The position numbers were made by a program, and so were the translations under genes. 6,782 nt of DNA, taken from Acidobacteriota bacterium. Its GTDB lineage: Bacteria > Acidobacteriota > Thermoanaerobaculia > Multivoradales > UBA5704. The number at the start of each line of letters is the position of its first letter. Position 1 is the first letter of the stretch. The stretch is taken from NCBI GenBank assembly GCA_003223675.1, contig QHVW01000067.1:1-6782 (forward strand), given 5' to 3'. Positions 1 to 5,327 of the stretch are shown piece after piece. The notes under the pieces are model-generated. The model saw nothing but the letters and a program-made list of their open reading frames with translations. It searched no databases and had not been told where the DNA came from.

Positions 1-224
1 GGCGGGCCGAGGGCGCGATCGTCGTGGAGATGGAGACCGCCGCGCTCTTCGCCGTCGGCGCCTTCCGCAACGTCCTCGTGGCCCAGCTTCTCTATGCGGG
101 AGACAACGTCGGCGGCGAGAGCTGGGACCATCGAGAGTGGAGCGCGCAGAGATCGATCCGGAAGTCGCTCTTCTTTCTCGCTTGCGAGGCTTGCTGCGAT
201 GCGCCGAGCGTCGGGCGGAGCTGA
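1..224 (+). CDS. Nucleoside phosphorylase (uridine phosphorylase-like), C-terminal end
   Basis: This is the 3' end of a gene that starts outside the window, read in the frame beginning at base 3 and ending at TGA 222-224. The visible 73 residues contain VVEMETAALFAV, the glutamate-rich motif of the PNP/UDP phosphorylase family. In that family the Met-Glu pair contacts the ribose of the nucleoside. It is followed by an AGDNVGGESWDHREW stretch and a helical tail typical of the C-terminus of bacterial uridine phosphorylase-like proteins. Such enzymes cleave nucleosides with phosphate in the cytosol to give a base and ribose 1-phosphate, in pyrimidine or purine salvage. The substrate cannot be decided from the tail alone. 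The gene is followed by an 85-nt gap and then the desaturase on the same strand; nothing suggests a shared function. Confidence 0.85.
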   Translation, partial: RAEGAIVVEMETAALFAVGAFRNVLVAQLLYAGDNVGGESWDHREWSAQRSIRKSLFFLACEACCDAPSVGRS

Positions 225-299
225 TGATGGTCTACAATAAGCCGCTCCGGCGAGACCAGATGCCATGGATCGCGATGATGGGGCGAGGGCATGGCAGGA

Positions 300-305
300 A
301 AGGAG
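300..305 (+). promoter_or_regulatory. Shine-Dalgarno site for the desaturase
   Basis: AAGGAG lies 4 nt before the GTG at 310. An upstream in-frame ATG at 265 has no comparable site. This decides the GTG start at 310 over the longer 351-residue reading. Confidence 0.6.
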
Positions 306-309
306 ACCC

Positions 310-1320
310 GTGACGACTCTCGACACCCCGGGCGCCCGCCTCCAGCCTCTGCACGATGTCAGGGGGATCTATGCCGAGCTTCGCCGGCGGGGCCTCCTCG
401 ATCCTCTGCGCGCGCTCCAGCGGCCCAGCGCCTTCAAATCTCTGGTCGCTCTCGGGTTCGACTGGGCCTGCATCCTCGCCGCGTGGGCTCTCGTCCTCTG
501 GGCTCCGCTGCATCTCGCCCTGCTCACCGTACCGCTCGCTGTGCTGCTCATGGGGGCACGCCAGCGGGCGCTCGGCAACCTGCTCCACGAGGCGGGGCAC
601 AAGATGCTCTGCGGCTCGCGTGGTCTCAATGACCATCTGGCGGATCTCGCGGTCGGCATTCCCACCCTCTCGCCGGTGCGGTGCTATCGGGCGAAGCATC
701 TCAAGCACCACGCCCATCTGGGGGTCGCCGAGAGCGATCCGGACTTCATCCACGCCGAGGAAGACCTCCAGGGGACGGCCTGGAGCCTATTCGCACGGCA
801 TTTCTTCGATCGCGGGATGTTCCTCTCCAATCTGTGCGGCAACTGGGGCTCGCTCTCTGCGCGTGAGCGCGTGGCGGCAGCCGTGTGGTGGGCGCTGCTG
901 CTCGGTGCTCTGGCGCTCGCGGCCGGTCCTGCCGGCGCTCTGGTCTTCGCTGTGCTCTGGATCGTGGCTCGGATGACCGTGTTCCACGGTATCACCGTAT
1001 TTCGCGAGATCTCGGACCACGTCGGGCTGCAACCCGGCTCCGTCCTGGGGTTCACTCGCAACAGTCCGCATAAGCCGGTGCTCAGCTTCTTCCTGCATCC
1101 GCACGAGAACAACTACCACCTCACGCACCATCTCGCCCCGACGGTGCCCTTCCACCGCCTGCGCGCGGCGCACAAGATTTTCATGCAGGTGCCCGAGTAT
1201 GCTGCCGCGCACCAGTGCGACAGCTATTTCTCCGGCCGCAGATCGGTCATCGCGTGCTGGGTTCGCGGCTGCCTGCGCTGGCACCGCGGCGGGAAGTCGG
1301 CCGCGGAAGCGGAAGCCTGA
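310..1320 (+). CDS. Membrane fatty acid desaturase family protein
   Basis: The protein has 336 residues from GTG 310; an ATG at 265 would add 15. It belongs to the integral-membrane di-iron fatty acid desaturase/hydroxylase family, which uses O2 and electrons to insert a double bond or hydroxyl into acyl chains. The three histidine clusters are present in order: HEAGH at about residues 93-97, HLKHH at 130-134 and HLTHH at 270-274. REISDH at about 232-237 adds another conserved His region. Hydrophobic segments lie at about 45-80 and 190-225, so the iron site would face the cytosol. The size fits the family. It could act on membrane lipids or on an acyl chain of a secondary metabolite; the sequence does not decide. 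Its last 74 bp overlap the antisense reading of the broken permease gene, with no visible terminator between the two convergent genes. Confidence 0.9.
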   Translation: MTTLDTPGARLQPLHDVRGIYAELRRRGLLDPLRALQRPSAFKSLVALGFDWACILAAWALVLWAPLHLALLTVPLAVLLMGARQRALGNLLHEAGHKMLCGSRGLNDHLADLAVGIPTLSPVRCYRAKHLKHHAHLGVAESDPDFIHAEEDLQGTAWSLFARHFFDRGMFLSNLCGNWGSLSARERVAAAVWWALLLGALALAAGPAGALVFAVLWIVARMTVFHGITVFREISDHVGLQPGSVLGFTRNSPHKPVLSFFLHPHENNYHLTHHLAPTVPFHRLRAAHKIFMQVPEYAAAHQCDSYFSGRRSVIACWVRGCLRWHRGGKSAAEAEA

Positions 1321-2077
1321 GCTCGAAGGGCTCAGTCGACTCCTCTCGCCCCGGAATGGGATCGACAACAGCAGCCCGCCGGGCGGGGATGAAGCAAGCC
1401 GCGAGCGCTACCGCCGTCAGGACCGCTGCTACCAGGAAGTAGATCTTCGGATCGCGCACTCCAACGCCATACACAAGGCTCTGCACCGTACGACCCAAGG
1501 CGAATCCGCCGGCCAATCCGATCACCAGGCCCAGCAGCACGACGCGCATGCCCTCCGAGACGATCAATTCCAGGGCGCGGCGCGGCGTTGCGCCCAGGGC
1601 CATGCGGATGCCGATCTCGCGCGTACGCTGGCTGACGGAGTAGGTGAGCACAGCATAGATCCCGATCGCGGCAATGAGCAGCGCGACCCCGGCAAAGGTG
1701 CTGAGCAGGATGGTGGTCAGCCGCGGCTGCGCGGCGCCGGTCGTGAGCCATTGCTCCATGGTGCTCACGTTGGCCATCGGCAGGTCAGGGTCGAGCGCCT
1801 TGATCTTCTTGCGGATGGCGGGCACCAGTGATTCCGGAGACGCGTCTGTCCGCGCCACGACGTCCATCAACCGCATGGTCCGCGTGGTGATGGAGTAGTA
1901 GAAGGCAGGTGACTCCTGACTCAGTTGGGTGCTGCGCACGTCACCGACCACGCCGACCACAGTGAAGGGAACGTCGGGATCGGCCGAGCGGCGAAGGGTG
2001 CGGCCGAGGGGATTTTGGTCTCCCCAGAAGGTGCGGGCGGTGGCCTGGCTCACGATGATGGGCTCACGATGCGCCAA
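1247..2077 (-). pseudogene. ADOP-type ABC transporter permease, C-terminal fragment of broken gene
   Basis: This is the 3' part of the permease gene that begins at 3654. The open frame of 276 codons has only a TTG as a possible start at 2077 and is probably not an independent gene. Residues 7-110 match the end of a MacB-type periplasmic core domain (EPIIVSQATARTFWGDQNPLG, then FTVVGVVGDVR). Residues 121-230 form the second FtsX domain, with three hydrophobic segments at about 121-145, 178-198 and 213-230 and the family motif SQRTREIGIRMALGA at 149-163. Family members normally stop soon after the RRAA-x-VDP motif (234-240). Here the frame reads on for 36 more residues of low-complexity sequence, antisense to the desaturase 3' end. 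That tail is probably not native; the -1 neighbouring frame stops at 1332, near the expected end. Confidence 0.8.
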
Positions 2078-3654
2078 TCGACGGGGATTTTGGCGTCGGG
2101 CGGAAGGATGGAGTTTTCGGTCGCCATCATCGGGTGGCTGTAAAACGCGCCCGCGCCAAACGGGATGCCGCTCGAGACCGACGCACCGCGCACGCCCGGC
2201 AGCGCTGCCAAGGATTCGATCATCTCGTGGAGGAACAAGGGCGCCTTCGTCTTGGGGGGATACTTGCCCGGAGGAAGCGACACTTGAAAAGTGATGAGGC
2301 CGTGCGGTTCGAAGCCGAGCTTCACACTCTGCAGATTGACCAGGGTCTGGATGAACAGGCCCGCTCCGATCAGCAGCATCGTCGCAAGAGCCAGCTCGAT
2401 CGCCACCAGGGTGTTGCGCATGCGCGTGCGAATGCCGCCGGAGCCGCCGCGTCCACCGGTCTTGAGCACTTCATCTACCTTCACCTTCGCCGTACGCAGG
2501 GCAGGCACGATGCCGAAGATGAGCCCGGTCAGCACCGTGGTCCCCAGCGCGAACAACAGAACATGGGAATCCACTTCGACCGTGGGGATGGGCAGCGTGT
2601 TCGGCGGGAGCCAGTGGCTCATGGCGCGTACCGACCACCAGGTCACCAGCAGTCCGACAAGACCTCCGCTGCAGGAGAGCGTCACGCTTTCTATCAGGAG
2701 TTGGCGCATCAGCCGGCCCTTGCTGGCGCCTAACGCCGTGCGCACCGCCATCTCGTGTTGCCGGGTCGCGGTCCTCGCCAGCAGAAGATTGGCGATGTTG
2801 GCGCAGGCGATGAGCAGCACGAAGCTGACGGCGGCCAGCAGCACCAGCAATTTGGTCTTGAGCTCCGGGCTGATGAGCCCATCCAACAGGCTGATCGGAT
2901 TCACACCCCAATCGCGCAGCTCCGGATATTGCTGCTTCATTCTGTCGGAGATGGTGTTCATCTCCGCCCGTGCCTGCTGGACGGAAACGCCAGACTTGAG
3001 CCTTCCGACTACAAATATGGCGTGGCTCAGGCGCATCTCCTTGGCGGGGTCGATGATCAACGGGGTGTAGATATCTCCGGGCGACAGGAGGTTCCAAGTG
3101 TCAGGGGCGACGCCGACGATGGTGGTGGGGGTGCCGTCGAGGTTGATGGTGCGGCCCAGGACGTTGGCGTCCTTGCCGAAGTGGCTTTGCCGGAACGCCT
3201 CTCCGATGATGGCGACCGGTGCCGCGCCGGGTTTCTCTTCCTCGGGGGTGAACGGCCTTCCCGCGATCAGATGGACCCCGAGAACGCGCGGCAGCTCCGG
3301 GCTGATGCGGTTGCCGGTAAGCTGCTCGGGCTCACCCGTTCCGGTGAGGATGTAGTTGTTGTTGGGATTGACCGCGGCGAGGTCGAAGCTTTGCGTCTGT
3401 GCCCGCCAGTCGAGAAAGTTCAGTACCGAGACGTTGTACAACGGCGCGTTCAGCTTGTCGTTCCTCTCGAAGACCAACAGCAGCCGGTCCGGATCTTTGA
3501 AGGGCAGCGGCCGCAACATCTGGGCATTCACCACGCTGAAGATGGTGGCGGTGGCGGCGATGGCCAGGCCAATGGTCAGCACCACGGCTGCGGTGAAGAG
3601 CGGGGCCTTGCGCATGAGCCGCAAGGAATACGCAACATCCTGGGTGATCGACAT
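2050..3654 (-). pseudogene. ADOP-type ABC transporter permease, N-terminal part of broken gene
   Basis: This part has 534 residues from the ATG at 3654, which follows a GGAGGT site with a 4-nt gap. An upstream in-frame start at 3714 lacks a site. The protein is a MacB/FtsX-type permease of the acidobacterial duplicated orphan permease (ADOP) group: inner-membrane proteins with two MacB core plus FtsX units and usually no ATPase gene alongside. Their substrates are mostly unknown. The order is: N-terminal membrane segment (about 18-43, followed by MLRPLPFKDPDRLL), periplasmic core (about 50-240), first FtsX domain (about 268-390, with EMAVRTALGASKGRLMRQ at 301-318), then a membrane anchor (about 416-437) and the start of the second core. 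The frame ends abruptly at VDWRIVSPSS, where intact relatives continue with SPGYF and about 25 more residues. The rest of the gene is found in another frame from 2077 downward. Length of a full relative is about 800 residues. Confidence 0.88.
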
Positions 3655-3658
3655 AGAG

Positions 3659-3664
3659 ACCTCC
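3659..3664 (-). promoter_or_regulatory. Shine-Dalgarno site of the permease gene
   Basis: GGAGGT on the minus strand lies 4 nt before ATG 3654-3652. It sets the start at MSITQDV rather than at the upstream in-frame codons. Confidence 0.65.
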
Positions 3665-3686
3665 ATGAGACGCACTGCCGGGCGCG

Positions 3687-3714
3687 AGTTTAGCAAAGCG
3701 ATCGGCGCCTGCAA
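3687..3714 (-). promoter_or_regulatory. Possible sigma-70 type promoter of the permease gene
   Basis: On the minus strand TTGCAG (3714-3709) and TAAACT (3692-3687) are 16 bp apart, about 30 bp before the start codon. The match to TTGACA/TATAAT is only partial, so this is a weak prediction. Confidence 0.25.
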
Positions 3715-3824
3715 CGGCTATGAAGACAACTTGCGCCGCGGTGTCGGTCCAGCTCACCCCGAGCGCGCGCCACTAGGCGATCAAGAGTGCGGCGGCGTTC
3801 GGGGCAGCGCTGGCGTGGCCTTCT

Positions 3825-4066
3825 ATGGTCTTGGTAAGGGACGGGCGGGGGATGGCAAGCGCGGCGCGGTCGAGCGGCGGGACCTTTTCCCGCAGGGCGT
3901 GGCCTCGGCCGATCCCCATCCCGACAGCGTCATCCTGTGGACCCGCCGGCCGCCGGTCGGGGAGAGCCGGGCGGCACTCCTCGCCGTCGAGGTGGCGGAG
4001 GACGCGGCGTTCGCCCACGTCGTTTCGCGCGCCCGCGCGGCGTGCACGGCCTGCTGCTCCCGGTGA
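3825..4066 (+). pseudogene. PhoD-like phosphatase, 5' gene remnant
   Basis: The frame 3881-4066 encodes FPQGVASADPHPDSVILWTR and then PPVGESRAALLAVEVAEDAAFAHVV. This is the N-terminal beta-sandwich domain of PhoD-type alkaline phosphatases/phosphodiesterases, whose family signature is GVASGDP-x-PDSV-x-LWTR. Similarity ends after about 50 residues (SRARA). The frame then reads a short Cys-rich tail and stops at 4064-4066, so the whole metallophosphatase domain with its metal ligands is missing. Just before the match, another frame from ATG 3825 reads MVLVRDGRGMASAARSSGGTF, which would join smoothly to PQGVAS if two bases of the TTTT run at 3885-3888 were absent. This suggests an additional frameshift, but it is an inference. 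No secretion signal and no ribosome-binding site are seen. It is a dead fragment, probably left by a deletion that ended near the array. Confidence 0.7.
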
Positions 4067-4130
4067 TGCTCTCCCTGCTGGGCGTGGCCGCGGATCGTAC
4101 CACGTGGAGAAGCCCCCGATTCCCCAAAGA

Positions 4131-4630
4131 TCGCGGTGAAGGAGCCCGCCTTGCGGTGGAGAACGAAGCCTCGCCGCGTTCCGCCAGGCCCTGCGGCAGG
4201 GATGGCGACCTTGCGGTGGATCGGCAGACCTTGCGGCGTGGCACCTTGACACGAGGCAGAGCCGGATCTTTTGCGGCAGGGATCGAGCCTTCGCGGTGAA
4301 TAAGCGGTCTTTGCGGTGGATGGCGCTGCCTTGCGGTGGGTCTTTCTGCTTTGCGGTGAACGAGGAGAGTTTGCGGCGCTCCCCGTGCCTTTGCGGTGTC
4401 CGAGATTGCCTTGCGGTGTCCCTGTGGAGCTTGCGGTGTATCTCCTTCTTCACCGCAAAGCTCTTTCATCTCGCCGTGGATCGCCAAGCCTTGCGGCGAT
4501 CGGCCAGGCTTTGCGGTGCTTGCCAAGCTCTGCCGCAAGGCGAGGATGGACGGCGCGAAGCCGGGAGCCCTCGCGGTGGACAGGCGGACCTTGCGGCAGA
4601 CGGCGGAGCCTTGCGGTGATTTACGTCTCC
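4131..4630 (+). repeat. Exact 20-bp-period array with conserved core and variable half
   Basis: There are twenty-five consecutive 20-bp registers. Each begins with a core of about 8-10 bases (consensus TTGCGGTGga, usually preceded by CC, CT or similar pyrimidines) and continues with about 10 bases that differ in every unit. TTGCGGTG is exact at 4151, 4211, 4311, 4331, 4351, 4391, 4411, 4431, 4511 and 4611. TCGCGGTG occurs at 4131, 4291 and 4571. TTGCGGC variants are at 4231, 4271, 4371, 4491 and 4591. Weaker cores are at 4171, 4191 and 4471. At 4451 (CACCGCAA) and 4531 (TGCCGCAA) the core is inverted but occupies the same register. At 4251 and 4551 the core is largely lost. There are no insertions or deletions in 500 bp. 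Long open frames cross it on both strands, but 20 is not a multiple of 3, so the core falls in every frame in turn; these frames are taken as side effects of GC-rich composition. The role is unknown. Confidence 0.85.
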
Positions 4631-4670
4631 CGGCGTAGGGACCTGAGGTGTCTCGAAAGTCAGCTTCCCC

Positions 4671-4720
4671 CCGCCCGGCGATGAATCGCCGGGCTAGAAG
4701 CAGCGCCCCCTACGGGCGGG
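4671..4720. repeat. REP-like double hairpin / possible bidirectional terminator
   Basis: GCCCGGCGAT (4673-4682) and ATCGCCGGGC (4685-4694) are a perfect inverted repeat, giving a 9-bp stem with a TGAA loop. A second, smaller hairpin CGCCC/GGGCG (4704-4708/4714-4718, loop CCTAC) follows directly. On the minus strand the block reads GTAG next to the long hairpin, the general layout of REP elements. It could be a repeated intergenic element or act as a terminator. No long T run follows, so factor-independent termination is weakly supported. Confidence 0.55.
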
Positions 4721-4734
4721 TTTCCCTGCGAATC

Positions 4735-4887
4735 TCAAGGCGTGCCCGGCTCGAACCGCGCGGGCAGGAACCAGTGCCGGCGGTAGTACTCTCCGACGCG
4801 TCCGAAGATCTCCCGGACCCCGCGCTCCTGAGACAGAGCCTCCTGGAAGACGAGCCACGCCGCGAGCGCGAAATTGAAGATTAATGC
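4735..4887 (-). pseudogene. Unidentified 3' gene fragment
   Basis: On the minus strand about 50 codons ending at TGA 4737-4735 read like true protein: a hydrophobic FNFALAAWLVF stretch, then a charged helical region and the tail EYYRRHWFLPARFEPGTP. Upstream of 4887 the composition turns abruptly AT-rich and Lys-rich. An open frame continues to 5022 but no longer looks like a GC-rich gene, so the 5' part is probably missing. I do not recognise the family. The hydrophobic stretch could be the end of a membrane segment. It lies just beyond the REP-like hairpins. Confidence 0.35.
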
Positions 4888-4930
4888 GGAGTTTACAGGC
4901 GCCACTGTTTTTTTACATTTTTTTACAGGT
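4888..4930. repeat. AT-rich patch with TTTACA direct repeats
   Basis: TTTTTTTACA is tandemly duplicated at 4908-4917 and 4918-4927. TTTACA also occurs at 4892, so three copies start at 4892, 4912 and 4922, i.e. spaced by 20 and 10 bp. TTTACAGG is repeated exactly at 4892-4899 and 4922-4929. The patch is a sharp drop in GC between two gene fragments and may mark a junction or the end of a mobile element. No transposase is present. Confidence 0.5.
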
Positions 4931-4956
4931 TTTATTGTTATCCTCGGGGTCATTTT

Positions 4957-5046
4957 GGCAGGGCGCCCCCGGGGCTCGACTTCATCGCCGCCTTCTTCGG
5001 CTGCCTGTACGCTTCGCGGCATGGATCTGGCGTTCAGGTTCCATGA
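4957..5046 (+). pseudogene. Fatty acyl-AMP ligase (FAAL) gene fragment
   Basis: Frame 1 reads APPGLDFIAAFFGCLYA over 4963-5013 and then diverges (SRHGSGVQVP) to TGA 5044-5046. PGLDFIAAFFGCLYAG is a well-known stretch near the N-terminus of fatty acyl-AMP ligases, where it is normally followed by VVAVPAYPP. FAALs activate fatty acids as acyl-adenylates and load them on carrier proteins that feed PKS/NRPS lines. Only about 17 codons survive; the adenylate-forming core is absent, so it is not functional. Its orientation matches the NRPS that starts 280 bp downstream, which suggests that the remnant comes from a loading unit once placed before it. That link is inferred. Confidence 0.55.
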
Positions 5047-5052
5047 TTACTC

Positions 5053-5091
5053 TTTAATATTAAATATCTGAGAGCTTGGCGGTCTGAGAGC
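5053..5091. repeat. AT palindrome and 9-bp direct repeat
   Basis: TTTAATATTAAA (5053-5064) is a perfect 12-bp palindrome. Immediately after it TCTGAGAGC occurs twice, at 5067-5075 and 5083-5091, with starts 16 bp apart. This could be a regulator-binding region or a scar. It lies in the gap before the NRPS. Confidence 0.45.
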
Positions 5092-5100
5092 ATAGTTGGT

Positions 5101-5172
5101 AGGTGTCCCTCTGCCTGAAAGCGGGACACAAAGCGGGACACCTCGTAATCTTGCGATGAGTCGTCCCACTTT
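5101..5172. repeat. GTGTCCC inverted and tandem repeat cluster
   Basis: AGGTGTCCC (5101-5109) is a perfect inverted repeat of GGGACACCT (5135-5143). Inside it AAAGCGGGACAC is exactly duplicated head to tail at 5118-5129 and 5130-5141. A further copy in the opposite orientation with one mismatch, GTCCCACTTT, is at 5163-5172. The pattern resembles ends left by insertion sequences or a multi-site operator. No transposase is seen. Confidence 0.55.
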
Positions 5173-5298
5173 TGCAGGATGCGCTCACTAACAGAGAGAG
5201 ACTTTCACCCGAGGTCTTCGATGACGGAAACGGATTTCCAGAGTAGTGCAGCGTGGTCTAGTGAGTTGAAGCAAGGTCTTTTCCATGCTGGAGAAAAT

Positions 5299-5317
5299 TT
5301 CAGCCTTGCTGGTTGAA
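5299..5317 (+). promoter_or_regulatory. Leader hairpin before the NRPS start
   Basis: TTCAGCC (5299-5305) pairs with GGTTGAA (5311-5317), with one G-U pair and loop TTGCT, ending 10 nt before ATG 5328. No clear Shine-Dalgarno site is present, so the hairpin could affect translation start. The rest of 5144-5298 shows no gene or convincing promoter. Confidence 0.3.
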
Positions 5318-5327
5318 CGTAACTTCT

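Noticed and set aside
232..753. Minus-strand frame of 173 codons
   Set aside because: It is antisense to the desaturase, without recognisable motifs and with shadow-like composition.
2755..3693. Long + strand frame of 312 codons
   Set aside because: It is the shadow of the ADOP permease on the minus strand, which has clear family motifs and a ribosome-binding site.
3930..4538. Minus-strand 202-codon repeat protein across the array
   Set aside because: The frame is open because of composition. The 20-bp period rotates through all frames and the protein pattern does not hold across inverted cores.
4131..4630. Classical CRISPR array
   Set aside because: The repeat part is about 10 nt and the variable part about 10 nt, both much shorter than CRISPR repeats and spacers. 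Repeats are degenerate and partly inverted, and no cas gene is present.
4131..4630. Plasmid-type iterons
   Set aside because: The period is similar, but iterons are conserved over most of their length. Here half of each unit varies freely, and no replication gene or DnaA box is seen nearby.
4874..5071. Small + strand frame with a hydrophobic stretch (FLHFFTGFIVILGVILAG)
   Set aside because: It has only a TTG start and no ribosome-binding site. The hydrophobic part is a by-product of the T-rich patch and the second half overlaps the FAAL fragment in another frame.
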